Assembly (NCBI GenBank): GCA_965243255.1
Contig: CBDEUH010000004.1
Span: 2,914,001 to 2,978,000, forward strand
Direction: 5' to 3'
Length of the DNA: 64,000 nt
From: Bin87 sp965243255
GTDB lineage: Bacteria; Chloroflexota; Dehalococcoidia; Lucifugimonadales; UBA3495
Position numbers and translations under genes: made by a program. Shown one piece after another: positions 32,690-41,056 of the stretch. The stretch's first letter is position 1. The number at the start of each line of letters is the position of its first letter. The notes under the pieces were generated by a model, which was not told the origin of the DNA, ran no database searches, and saw only the letters and a program-made list of their open reading frames with translations.

Positions 32690-33574
32690 ATGACCACCGT
32701 CGGAACCGGCAACCACACCTACACCCTCACCTCCGACTGGGCCAAAATGCCCGACGCCCACCCCCTGGGCGCCGTCAGCGCCATCGCCAGCGACTCCGCC
32801 GGCGACATCTACGCCTTCCATCGCGCCGACCCGCCTATCGCCATCTTCGACCGCGCAACCGGCGCCTTCAAGAGCGGCTGGGGCAACGGCGGCTACGTGT
32901 ACGCCCACGGCTTCTACATCGAGGACGACGTCGTGTACCTCACCGACCGCGACACCTCCACCTGCATGATGTACACCCTGGACGGCAAGCTCATCCAGAT
33001 GCTGGGCCGCTACATGGTCCACTCCGACACCGGCGCCGAGGTCGCCGGCCAATTGGTGCCCCGCGCCGCCGGCCCGTTCAACTACCCCGCCGAGCTGGTA
33101 CCCTCGCCCAGCGGCGACCTCTACGTGGCCGACGGCTACCGCAACGCCCGTGTCCACCGCTTCGACAACGACGGCAACCACAAGTATTCCTGGGGCAAGC
33201 CCGGCAAGGAGCATCCCTACGAGTTCCACCTGCCCCACAGCCTGCTGGTAACCCGCGACGACCGCGTGTACGTCTGCGACCGGGAGAACAGCCGCGTCCA
33301 GGTCTTCAACACCTCCGGCGACTTCCTGGCCATGTGGACCGACACCTGCCGTCCCACCGACATCGCCGAGACGCCCGAGGGCGACTTCGTGGTCAGCCAG
33401 CTGGCCCCGCTGGACGAATCCCACTCGCCCCGCGTCGCCATCTTCAACCGCGACGGCAACGTGCTGGCCCGCTGGGACAGCCGCTCCGCCCACGGCATCT
33501 GGTGCGACGCCCAAGGCGACATCTTCCTCGCCCTAACCGGCGACAAATCCATCGACAAATACGCCCGCAATTGA
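32690..33574 (+). CDS. NHL-repeat six-bladed beta-propeller protein
   Basis: A 294-residue propeller related to peptidyl-alpha-hydroxyglycine lyase-like proteins: repeated G-x-IYAFHR, DDVVYLTDRDTS, GDLYVADGYRNARVHRFD, RVYVCDRENSRVQVF blades. No signal peptide is visible, so it is probably cytoplasmic. AAGGAG precedes the ATG, and only 13 bp separate it from the E1 beta gene, so it belongs to that operon. Function in that context is unknown. Confidence 0.85.
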   Translation: MTTVGTGNHTYTLTSDWAKMPDAHPLGAVSAIASDSAGDIYAFHRADPPIAIFDRATGAFKSGWGNGGYVYAHGFYIEDDVVYLTDRDTSTCMMYTLDGKLIQMLGRYMVHSDTGAEVAGQLVPRAAGPFNYPAELVPSPSGDLYVADGYRNARVHRFDNDGNHKYSWGKPGKEHPYEFHLPHSLLVTRDDRVYVCDRENSRVQVFNTSGDFLAMWTDTCRPTDIAETPEGDFVVSQLAPLDESHSPRVAIFNRDGNVLARWDSRSAHGIWCDAQGDIFLALTGDKSIDKYARN

Positions 33575-33632
33575 TCGGGCACAATCACGCCCTGGTGGCT
33601 AGTGCCGTAGGTGAACAAGACCTATAAGGCTT

Positions 33633-33649
33633 GACCGCGTCTTGCGGTC
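33633..33649 (+). terminator. GACCGC-GCGGTC hairpin after the E1/NHL operon
   Basis: A 6-bp inverted repeat with loop GTCTT, followed by a short T-rich stretch. It lies between the NHL gene and the promoter of the DUF262 operon. Weak as a terminator. Confidence 0.35.
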
Positions 33650-33654
33650 TTGAG

Positions 33655-33684
33655 TTGACTTGCATCGTATTTTCAAACTATGAT
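33655..33684 (+). promoter_or_regulatory. Promoter of the DUF262/ATPase operon
   Basis: TTGACT (33655-33660), 18-base spacer, TATGAT (33679-33684). A leader of about 140 nt follows before the first ATG at 33830, with nothing recognisable in it. Confidence 0.6.
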
Positions 33685-33829
33685 GAAGAAACCCTGCGGA
33701 GCCTATTTCACAGATGCTTACGCCTTTGTGAACGTTGAACCCCCCAGGGCCATTTGTATATGCAAGCGTAGATGTCGAAGTAGGTTCGATCGTTCATCTG
33801 AAACGCTAAGCAACTGCGGAGTCCTCACG

Positions 33830-34984
33830 ATGGCTAGTACTAATGCCCGCCTCACGCACCTCCCCGCCGATCACGGGTCCAGTCTAGACGAGTTTGGCTT
33901 GGAAAAGGAGGAACAGGACCCAATAGAACCAATTACTGAGCCGTTCGACCCTGAGCAGGTCGACATCCGGACTGTGCCGATCCTCATAGGGCAATTGGTG
34001 TCCAGAATCGAGCACCATGAAATCGATCTCTCTCCGGAATTCCAACGACTTCGCGGGATCTGGGATATGAAACGCAGAAGCCGCTTGATTGAATCATTGC
34101 TGTTGCGCATCCCAATACCGGTTTTCTACGTCGCGGCTTTCGAAGATGATGCTTGGTCAGTGGTTGACGGTTTGCAGCGGATGTCTACCATCTTCGATTA
34201 CGCGACAGGAAAATTCTCTCTGTCTAACCTTGAATACCTCGATGTCTTCAATGGGTGCAAGTACGCCGACCTACCTCGTTTAATGCAGCGCAGGATCAAT
34301 GAGACCCAGTTGATAGTAAACGTTATAGAGCGTGGGACACCGCGAGACGTGATGTTTAATGTGTTCCTACGGATTAACACTGGTGGGATGACGCTAAACC
34401 GACAAGAAATTCGCCATGCCATCCACTCAGGCCCGATAAGAATGTTTCTTCAACAGCTAGCGGAGTCCGATGAGTTTCTCGCTGCGACTGGCAGTTCTAT
34501 CAAGAAAGATCGCATGGCGGATCGAGAATGTGTACTCCGTTTTCTGGCTTTTTACCTCACACCACCGGAGGAATATGCGGTAAACGATTTGGACAAATTC
34601 CTCTCTAACGCCATGTCAAGGGTCAACAGCATGAGTTGCCAAGAACGGATCGATATTGGCGAGGACTTCAAGAAAGCTATGGTGGCCGCATATGAGATTT
34701 TCGCTGAAGACGCGTTCCGCAAGCGGACGAACGAAAATGACATGAAACGACCAGTCAACCGGGCATTGTTTGAGGTATGGAGCGTTCATTTAGCGAGACA
34801 TTCCCCGGATCGAATCAGAAAATTAGTAGACCGCCGTGGCGAAATCAGGGATCGCTTCATGGAATTAATGCGAAATGATCGCGATTTTGACAGGGCAATT
34901 TCTTTAGCCACAGGAACTCCGCAGCGAGTGCAAAAGCGATTTAGGGCCATCAAGCAGGTTCTTGAGGACTTATCATCATGCTAA
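33830..34984 (+). CDS. DUF262-domain protein (ParB/GmrS-like)
   Basis: A 384-residue DUF262 protein. VPILIGQLVSRIEHHEIDLS and PEFQRLRGIWD lead into the hallmark WSVVDGLQRMSTIF and VFLRINTGGMTLNRQEIRHA. The domain is a ParB/sulfiredoxin-like NTP-binding fold that occurs in type IV restriction (GmrSD) and other defence genes; no C-terminal HNH (DUF1524) is present. The ATG at 33830 has CGGAG upstream. It overlaps the ATPase gene by 7 bp. GC content is clearly lower than in flanking genes. Confidence 0.85.
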   Translation: MASTNARLTHLPADHGSSLDEFGLEKEEQDPIEPITEPFDPEQVDIRTVPILIGQLVSRIEHHEIDLSPEFQRLRGIWDMKRRSRLIESLLLRIPIPVFYVAAFEDDAWSVVDGLQRMSTIFDYATGKFSLSNLEYLDVFNGCKYADLPRLMQRRINETQLIVNVIERGTPRDVMFNVFLRINTGGMTLNRQEIRHAIHSGPIRMFLQQLAESDEFLAATGSSIKKDRMADRECVLRFLAFYLTPPEEYAVNDLDKFLSNAMSRVNSMSCQERIDIGEDFKKAMVAAYEIFAEDAFRKRTNENDMKRPVNRALFEVWSVHLARHSPDRIRKLVDRRGEIRDRFMELMRNDRDFDRAISLATGTPQRVQKRFRAIKQVLEDLSSC

Positions 34985-36087
34985 CTGACGTCAGGCTGAC
35001 TAATTTCAAGTGCTTCCAAGAGCTAGATCTTCAATGTACAGCTCTGAACTTGCTATGCGGACTTAACGGAGTGGGCAAGAGCAGTGTTATACAGGCGTTT
35101 TTGCTGCTTAGGCAGTCGTTCGAATCGGGAGACCTTCGACACGGAAGGTTAGTTCTTGGGGGGACACGCATTGACCTCGGGACGAGCTTGGACGTCTTGC
35201 ACGAGGACGCCAATTATGACGAAGTTGAAGTCGAACTCGTATGCACCGACATACGAGAGTCTTGGCGTCATGCGTTCGATTGTTCCAGCGATTCCAATCT
35301 GTTGAACGCTACCGAAAATGTTGAATGGCCCTCTTGCGATTCTCGGAGTTGGCGGGAGATACCCCCTTTTGGCGGTAACTTTGTGTACGTCAATGCGGAG
35401 CGACTTGGTCCACGCAAGGTATACCCCAGCTCTGAAGCGCTGGCCACAAGGGGAGATTTTGGCCAAAGTGCTGAGCAGACTTGGAATATTCTGCACCGTT
35501 ATGGAGAAGCTCTTTTGCAACCAGAGGATGCTAGGGTAGGATCATCAGGGAGTCGCCGGATTTTGCATGTTGTGGACGACTGGTTGCAGCACGTAAGTCC
35601 AGGTGCCCATGTGCAACTGGAAGCGGTGAGGGAGGCAGACGTGATAATTCCGGGGTTCACTTTTGATAGACCGGGAGATGTCCCCTCACGGAAACACCGT
35701 GCAACCAATGTCGGTTTTGGGCTATCGTATGTTTTGCCGGTTGTTATGGCATTGCTGGGTTCCCCGGGCACCCTGTGCCTGATAGAGAATCCTGAGAGCC
35801 ATCTACACCCGCAGGGTCAGACCAAGTTAGCCGAACTCGCCGCCTTGGCAGCCGCAGCCGGCGTTCAGGTGTTTGTAGAGACTCACAGCGACCACTTTAT
35901 GGATGGCGTCAGGATTGCTGTCAAGGAGGGCATAATTACTCCCGATCAAACCTCATTCCACTATTTTGAGCGTCAGGCGACAAGAGCGGTCGTGAATACG
36001 CCTGCGATAGATGGCGATGGTCGGCTGGAGTACTGGCCCAAGGGCTTCTTCGACCAACGTGAGACCAACTTGATGAAATTGCTTTAA
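34978..36087 (+). CDS. AAA-family ATPase (DUF3696/OLD-like)
   Basis: A 369-residue SMC/ABC-like ATPase. Walker A is LNGVGKSSV near residue 28, the ABC-signature-like segment is FGLSYVLPVVMALL, Walker B is LCLIENPESHLHP, and the H-switch VFVETHSDHFMDGV. The end (EYWPKGFFDQRETNLMKLL) matches the DUF3696 tail. It lacks a fused TOPRIM, unlike OLD nucleases. Translation is coupled to the preceding gene. It probably energises or triggers the partner proteins on sensing invading DNA. Confidence 0.88.
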   Translation: MLTDVRLTNFKCFQELDLQCTALNLLCGLNGVGKSSVIQAFLLLRQSFESGDLRHGRLVLGGTRIDLGTSLDVLHEDANYDEVEVELVCTDIRESWRHAFDCSSDSNLLNATENVEWPSCDSRSWREIPPFGGNFVYVNAERLGPRKVYPSSEALATRGDFGQSAEQTWNILHRYGEALLQPEDARVGSSGSRRILHVVDDWLQHVSPGAHVQLEAVREADVIIPGFTFDRPGDVPSRKHRATNVGFGLSYVLPVVMALLGSPGTLCLIENPESHLHPQGQTKLAELAALAAAAGVQVFVETHSDHFMDGVRIAVKEGIITPDQTSFHYFERQATRAVVNTPAIDGDGRLEYWPKGFFDQRETNLMKLL

Positions 36088-36099
36088 CAGAGGAGACTA

Positions 36100-37047
36100 A
36101 TGCGGGAGATGATACTAAATCACGCTAGCGTATTCGCCGGCAACCGAGACACTGCGGTCGAATGGCTAAATGGTCTGGTGCACGGATTAAAGGATGTTGT
36201 CGCCGACGGTGTAGCCGAACCCTCATTGAGAGCCTGCTATCATCCCCAGGAAATCAGCTGCCTTCCGGGTTGCTCGCTTTTTGATCTGTTCGAGGAGCTA
36301 CGTGAGCGCGGATTCCGTGAAGAGTTTATATTTTTGATTGGGCTGAACACTAAATCACCCATTCTGAAAGACACTGATGGAGAGATCGCGAATCGTTTTC
36401 TCCAGTGTGAGCATGCGACTTTGCCAAAGCGAGACGGCGAGCCTCTGGTATACTGCGCAATCACGAACGGCATTTCTGTTGGCTTCCCATCAGAGCCTTC
36501 GTGGGAAAACGACCAGATCACTGTTACCTTTGATGAACTGTCACTTGAAGGAGACATCACTCCCGCGGTTGAACAAGTTGACAACCTAACGCGGTCGACT
36601 CATGCGAGCCCGATCGTCCGCCGCCATCGGGTTAGCTACCGGAACAATCTACTTCAGTCAGCAGATGGTCGGATGGTATGGGACAAGAAATCCGAAGCGT
36701 TCCCTCACCTGATGTTCAGTCCAAGTGTGGAAGCTAATTTAACTATCCTGAACCGCGGTCTCCTCGCCACAGTCATCAACAAATTGTCGGCAATCGATGA
36801 TTCCGCCGCGATGTGGCCACAACATGAAGGGTATACCCCGCCTTGGGGATCGAAGGTAACAGATGAGAACACAAGGGTGAAAAATAACCCGGATTCACTT
36901 AACGCGCGCCGGTTCTTATCGCATGATGGCACCCTAAAACTGTTCTTATGGCACGCGCGTTTCGGAAGTGCAGGGAGAATTCACCTGTACTTTGATCGTA
37001 GGGATTATAGCGTTGAAATTGGGTACATTGGGCACCATTTACCTTGA
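36100..37047 (+). CDS. Third gene of the ATPase operon, unknown function
   Basis: A 315-residue protein, 12 bp after the ATPase stop, with AGAGGAGA before the ATG. I recognise no catalytic motif. A central segment (IVRRHRVSYRNNLLQ) and a C-terminal stretch (FLWHARFGSAGRIHLYFD, ending IGYIGHHLP) stand out; the latter looks like a compact domain common at the ends of small toxin-like proteins. Given its place, it is the candidate effector or specificity partner of the operon. Low GC like its neighbours. Confidence 0.7.
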   Translation: MREMILNHASVFAGNRDTAVEWLNGLVHGLKDVVADGVAEPSLRACYHPQEISCLPGCSLFDLFEELRERGFREEFIFLIGLNTKSPILKDTDGEIANRFLQCEHATLPKRDGEPLVYCAITNGISVGFPSEPSWENDQITVTFDELSLEGDITPAVEQVDNLTRSTHASPIVRRHRVSYRNNLLQSADGRMVWDKKSEAFPHLMFSPSVEANLTILNRGLLATVINKLSAIDDSAAMWPQHEGYTPPWGSKVTDENTRVKNNPDSLNARRFLSHDGTLKLFLWHARFGSAGRIHLYFDRRDYSVEIGYIGHHLP

Positions 37048-37079
37048 AAATGTATCGCTCTTTCGGTCCTTAATCCATT

Positions 37080-37101
37080 GGGGCGGCCTCGCAGCCGCCC
37101 C
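37080..37101 (+). terminator. GGGGCGGC-GCCGCCCC hairpin at island end
   Basis: An 8-bp perfect inverted repeat with loop CTCGCA lies 32 bp after the last gene of the low-GC operon and before the convergent hydrolase. No clear T-run on either strand. Confidence 0.5.
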
Positions 37102-37136
37102 CTTCGTCTCCCTATCGGACGTCCTCGCCCCCCGCG

Positions 37137-37892
37137 TTACGCCACCCCCGCCGGCACGTGCGCCTTCAAAAACTCCCGCGCCTGGTTGATGGTCAGCGCC
37201 TTCAGCCCCGGCTCTTCCTTCCACGGCCAGGCCGTCACCTGCGCCCGCGGCGCCAGCGCGACCATGTCCATCGCGGCTTGCAGCGAGTGCGACGGCGTGT
37301 CGTCCGGCATCACCAGCAGCGGCGTCTGACACTGCCGGGCGAAGTCCCGCGACACGCTGTAGAAAAAGTCCGGCTGGATTCGGTACAGGTTGTGCAGGTA
37401 CTGCTCGATGGTCTCCATCGTTAAGTCCGGCCGGTTCGCCAGCAGCTCCGGCGCCCAGATGTCCGTGCCCGAGTCATACATCGAGTCCTTCGTCGCGTCG
37501 GCGTGGCCCACCGGCTGGCACAGCACCGCGGCGGTAACCCGACCCGGCGCCCGCTTGATCAGCGTCATCGCAAAGGGCCCGCCGATGCAGAAGCCGATGA
37601 AGCCGAACTCCCGGATCCCCAGGTGATCCATCAGACCCAGCTGGTCGTCGGCAAACGCGCCCCAGGGGTCTTCAACCTGCACCGGCCCGGTGGACTGGCC
37701 GCCGTTGGCGTTGCGCTGGTCCATGGTGATGACCCGGAAGTCGCTCTTGAACTCCTCCACGGCGTTGAACACCTGGTTGGGCCAGCCGGCCATGATGGAG
37801 TTCAGCCCGCCGCCCGGCGTCGCCAGCAGCGGAAAGCCGGAACCCGTCTCTTCGTAGTGAATGGTAACGTCGCCTCTGGTATAAAACGGCAT
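37137..37892 (-). CDS. Alpha/beta hydrolase with Cys nucleophile elbow
   Basis: A 251-residue alpha/beta hydrolase. The nucleophile elbow reads GFCIGG, with Cys in place of Ser, as in some dienelactone-hydrolase-like groups. A likely acid and His are close together in MPDDTPSHSL, a pattern seen in related uncharacterised hydrolases. Oxyanion-hole region is TPGGGLN. It has GGAGG before its ATG. It stands alone on the minus strand between the low-GC island and the second leader RNA. Confidence 0.82.
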   Translation of the reverse strand: MPFYTRGDVTIHYEETGSGFPLLATPGGGLNSIMAGWPNQVFNAVEEFKSDFRVITMDQRNANGGQSTGPVQVEDPWGAFADDQLGLMDHLGIREFGFIGFCIGGPFAMTLIKRAPGRVTAAVLCQPVGHADATKDSMYDSGTDIWAPELLANRPDLTMETIEQYLHNLYRIQPDFFYSVSRDFARQCQTPLLVMPDDTPSHSLQAAMDMVALAPRAQVTAWPWKEEPGLKALTINQAREFLKAHVPAGVA

Positions 37893-38017
37893 TGCAGTGC
37901 CTCCTTCGTGGTCCCGGTATCAACGTCCAAACCAAATGGACTTCCGGCCAAATTGTAATTCGGCAAGCCCGGTTGTCAAGGCGGCCACCAACCCGTCCAT
38001 CGTCGCAAAAATGCCTA

Positions 38018-38048
38018 TTGACAACCCGTAGTACATCCGTGCTATCAT
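38018..38048 (+). promoter_or_regulatory. Promoter of leader copy B
   Basis: TTGACA (38018-38023), 19-base spacer, TATCAT (38043-38048) with a TGC extension that compensates for the long spacer. The bases after the -10 match those of copy A. Confidence 0.6.
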
Positions 38049-38533
38049 AGCCCAGTGCAGCACAACACAATCCGGTCAACAGCCAGTCAGAGGTGAATCC
38101 AGCCTACCCTTCGGTCGTACACGGCCAACCTAGTCAGACCCAAATCGCAACCGGCCCAGGTGGCAACTGCCGATCAAAGACTAACTCATCACCGGCGCTG
38201 CCCCACTGGTGTCCCTGGGACATCCCAGCCCGCGTGTAGGCGCGTCCTTACCGACGCGTCGAGTTCACGGAAAGAATAGGAGAAATAGTTGCGTGCCCAT
38301 CCGGCCGTATGCTGACAGCGACCGAACCCAGGTCAACTCACCTCTGGCAGACCGGAAAATCCCAAACCGAAACCAACCTCAAGAGAACCCAACCAACTTC
38401 AGGAGAACCAACCCAACCAACCCGCTCATGGTGAGCCTGTCGAACCTCCAATCCAAAGGAGCCAACCGCCGAACACAAATCAAATGATAGTATGGGCCAT
38501 GCGAAACCGACCCGATACCCAAGGAGTTCTCAC
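38049..38533 (+). ncRNA. Candidate structured leader RNA, copy B
   Basis: About 480 nt without a gene, starting at the promoter above and running to the SDR ATG. It shares ordered sequence blocks with 2332-2861 (see copy A), including the 38095-38159 and 38289-38323 segments. Its 3' third is C/A-rich with repeated AACCCAACCAAC-type words. A dispersed repeat (CATGGTGAGCCTGTCGAACC) sits at 38428-38446 and is absent from copy A. Identity is unknown. Confidence 0.6.
38421..38446 (+). repeat. Dispersed GAGCCTGTCGAACC element
   Basis: CGCTCATGGTGAGCCTGTCGAACC-type sequence, a common intergenic repeat in many bacterial genomes, inserted near the 3' end of leader copy B. Confidence 0.5.
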
Positions 38534-39325
38534 ATGCCCCGTCTGGATGGAAAAGTCGCCCTGATTACCGGAGCCGCCGGCGGCATCGGCCGTACCGCCG
38601 CCCGCCTCTTCGCCGACGAAGGCGCCCGCCTCACCCTGGTTGACCTCGACGAGGCTGCCCTCCAGGATGTGGTCAACTCCATCGGCGCCGACCGGGCCGG
38701 CTACGTCGTCGCCGACGTCACCCAGCCCGACCAGACCCAGGCCTACGTCAACGCCGCCGTGGAGCGTTGGGGCGGCATCGACGCCTTCCTCGCCAACGCC
38801 GGCATCGAAGGCGTCATCGCCCCCATACCCGACTATCCCGTCGAGATGTTCGACCGGGTGATGGCCGTCAACGTCCGCGGCGTCTGGCTGGGCCTCAAGT
38901 ACGTCATCCCGGTGATGCGCGAGCGCGGCGGCGGCAGCATCGTCATCACCTCCTCCACCGCCGGCGTGGGCGGCAGCATGGACCTCTCTGCCTACACCAC
39001 CAGCAAGCACGCCGTCATCGGTATGATGCGCACCGCCGCCGTGGAGGGCGCGGCCTCGGGCATCCGCGTCAACACCGTCAATCCCGCTCCCATCGAAACC
39101 CGCATGATGCGCTCCATCGAGGAGCAGCGCGTGGCGACTTTGGACGACGGCGACGTAACCACCGAGCAGCTCAAACGCGCCACCGCGTCCCGCATCCCCC
39201 TGCAACGCTACGGCGACCCCGCAGAGGTGGCCCGCCTGATGCTGTTCCTCGCCAGCGACGACAGCAGTTTCTGTACCGGCGGCGTGTACATGGTGGACGG
39301 AGGCCGCTCCGCCGGCAGCCGCTGA
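38534..39325 (+). CDS. SDR family oxidoreductase
   Basis: A 263-residue classical SDR: ALITGAAGGIGRTAARLF for cofactor, LVDLDEAAL suggesting NAD(H) preference through the acidic residue after strand 2, LANAGIEG, and SSTAGVGG with YTTSK as the catalytic site. CTGGVYMVDGG ends the fold. AAGGAG lies seven bases before the ATG at 38534. It is downstream of leader copy B, just as the SDR at 1537 is downstream of copy A. Confidence 0.93.
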   Translation: MPRLDGKVALITGAAGGIGRTAARLFADEGARLTLVDLDEAALQDVVNSIGADRAGYVVADVTQPDQTQAYVNAAVERWGGIDAFLANAGIEGVIAPIPDYPVEMFDRVMAVNVRGVWLGLKYVIPVMRERGGGSIVITSSTAGVGGSMDLSAYTTSKHAVIGMMRTAAVEGAASGIRVNTVNPAPIETRMMRSIEEQRVATLDDGDVTTEQLKRATASRIPLQRYGDPAEVARLMLFLASDDSSFCTGGVYMVDGGRSAGSR

Positions 39326-39396
39326 CCCCCACCTTGCCCCGCCCGGAGGCAGGTGCTACACTGCCCGGAACCTCAATTGCCGACCACAGGAATGTG

Positions 39397-40740
39397 ATGC
39401 TGGCTGACCCCGACGCCTCTACCGTCGGTATTTTTTTAAACGCCGACGCCCGAATCGCCGAACTGCTCCGCCAAGTTCAAAAACTGGCCGGCGATTCCGG
39501 GGTGTCCGCCTACCTGGTCGGCGGCCCGGTGCGCGATTACCTCCTCGGCGCGCCGATCAAAGACCTGGACATTTCAGTCGTCGGCAGCGCGCCGTCCCTG
39601 GCCCAGAAACTGGCCGATACCCTGGGCGGACGGCTCACCGTTCATCCCAAGTTCCGCACCGCCACGGTGTACCTGTCCGAGGGCGGGCCCCCCATTGGTA
39701 TTGACCTGGTAACCGCCCGACGCGAGACCTACTCCCGCCCCGGCGCCCTGCCCGACGTGCAGCCCGGCAGCATCGCCGAAGACCTGGCCCGCCGCGATTT
39801 CACCGTCAACGCCATGGCCATCCCCCTCTGCGGCGACGCCCGCGATTTCGTTGACCCCCACCAAGGCCGCGCCGACCTGGCCGCCGGCGCCATCCGCGCC
39901 CTGCACCGCAACAGCTTCGTGGACGACCCCACCCGCATCTTCCGCGCCGTGCGCTACGAGCAGCGCTTCGGCTTCCGCATCGACGACGACACGCTGGCCG
40001 ATATGCGGTCAGCGCTGGCCGGCGGCGCCATGGCCACCGTATCCGGCCCCCGCATCGACAACGAGCTGGGCCGCATCATCAACGAGCCGTCGCCCCTGCC
40101 GGCCCTGCGCCGCGCCACCGAGCTGGGCGCGCTGGCCGCCATCCACCCGGCCCTGCCCACCATGGCGCACTGGGACGCCCTGGCCGACTGGTCTTCCGTC
40201 CCGCCGGGAGCGCAACCCGCCGACCGCGAATGGCCGGCAACGTGGGACGCCGCCCTCTTCTGGACCATGACCCACGACCAGGTTGCCTCCCTGGCCATGA
40301 AAAACCCATACCGCACCCGGCGGTGCCGCTACGTGGATCTGCTCAAGGAGGGGATGCCCATGCTCTCCGCCGACGGGCTGCTCCCCTCCGAGGTCTGCGC
40401 CTTCCTGGATTATCCCCGTCCCGAAGGTTCGGCAGTCTATGCGCTCACGGTGGCCTTGGCCTTTGCCGAGCCGGTGGCCGCCGAACGCATCCGCCGCTAT
40501 CTCACCGAGTGGCAGGATTTGCAGCCCCATCTGCGCGGCTCCGACCTGCTGGAGCTGGGCGTGCCCGAAGGTCCCGCCGTGGGCGCCGCCCTCAAAGCCC
40601 TGCGCAAGGCCCGGCTCGACGGCGTAACCCGAACCCGACGCGACGAGGGCGCCTTCGTGCTGCAATTCGTGCCCCCGACAGAATCAATACCCCCGTCAGA
40701 GTCAACACCCCCGCCGGAATCAATGCCGGCTTCAACCTGA
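39397..40740 (+). CDS. cca: CCA tRNA nucleotidyltransferase / poly(A) polymerase family
   Basis: A 447-residue class II nucleotidyltransferase that adds or repairs the tRNA CCA end. Marks: YLVGGPVRDYLLG, KDLDISVVG with the two metal Asps, EDLARRDFTVNAMAI, and DDPTRIFRAVRYEQRFGF. The ATG at 39397 has AGG upstream; the open frame extends far upstream only as a shadow of the SDR gene. The C-terminus ends in a Pro/Ser/Glu repeat (residues about 426-447). No HD domain is evident. Enzyme specificity (CCA versus A-adding) cannot be settled by eye. Confidence 0.9.
   Translation: MLADPDASTVGIFLNADARIAELLRQVQKLAGDSGVSAYLVGGPVRDYLLGAPIKDLDISVVGSAPSLAQKLADTLGGRLTVHPKFRTATVYLSEGGPPIGIDLVTARRETYSRPGALPDVQPGSIAEDLARRDFTVNAMAIPLCGDARDFVDPHQGRADLAAGAIRALHRNSFVDDPTRIFRAVRYEQRFGFRIDDDTLADMRSALAGGAMATVSGPRIDNELGRIINEPSPLPALRRATELGALAAIHPALPTMAHWDALADWSSVPPGAQPADREWPATWDAALFWTMTHDQVASLAMKNPYRTRRCRYVDLLKEGMPMLSADGLLPSEVCAFLDYPRPEGSAVYALTVALAFAEPVAAERIRRYLTEWQDLQPHLRGSDLLELGVPEGPAVGAALKALRKARLDGVTRTRRDEGAFVLQFVPPTESIPPSESTPPPESMPAST
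40678..40731 (+). repeat. Three 18-bp units encoding a Pro/Ser/Glu tail
   Basis: Imperfect CCCCCGnCnGAnTCAA-type units encode PTESIP, PSESTP and PPESMP at the end of the cca product. A disordered tail is likely. Confidence 0.7.
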
Positions 40741-40807
40741 AATACCAATCACCCAACCATACCTGATTCAAACCATGGCCCAATACCATTCTTCGTGAGG
40801 TAGTTAA

Positions 40808-41041
40808 GTGGCAACCGCATTCCAGATATCCGTCCCCGTCTTCTGCGTCGTCTGCAACGAGGAGCTGGACGGCCCCAATCGTTCCACCTGCCAGATGTGC
40901 GGCGGCCCCTTCCACCAGCCCTGGCTGCCCGACAGCAACTCGCCCCGCTGCGGCCGCGGCGCCAGCCACGACGAGACCCTGGCCGTGGTTTTCCTCTGCC
41001 GCGATTGCTACGACAATCGCCGCACCTCCAGCCAAAACTAA
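40808..41041 (+). CDS. Small zinc-binding protein, treble-clef/RING-like
   Basis: A 77-residue protein starting at GTG 40808 behind GAGGT. Cys/His pairs are arranged CVVC, then CQMCGGPFH, then CGRGASH and CRDC, enough for two zinc sites. Such spacing resembles RING/treble-clef or FYVE-like modules, although a bacterial function is not known. The next gene starts 15 bp later, so it is probably translated from the same mRNA as the oxidoreductase. Confidence 0.72.
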   Translation: MATAFQISVPVFCVVCNEELDGPNRSTCQMCGGPFHQPWLPDSNSPRCGRGASHDETLAVVFLCRDCYDNRRTSSQN

Positions 41042-41056
41042 GGAGTACCTCTACCG

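Noticed and set aside
33680..33829. Longer N-terminus for the DUF262 protein
   Set aside because: It would overlap the promoter -10 at 33679-33684; the ATG at 33830 has a ribosome-binding site.
38100..38480. CRISPR-like array because of repeated AACCCAACCAAC words
   Set aside because: Words are short, irregular and without spacers of constant length; no cas genes.
38767..39396. Upstream extension of the cca frame through the SDR gene
   Set aside because: Arg/His-rich shadow of the SDR; the real start is the ATG at 39397 beside a conserved domain start.
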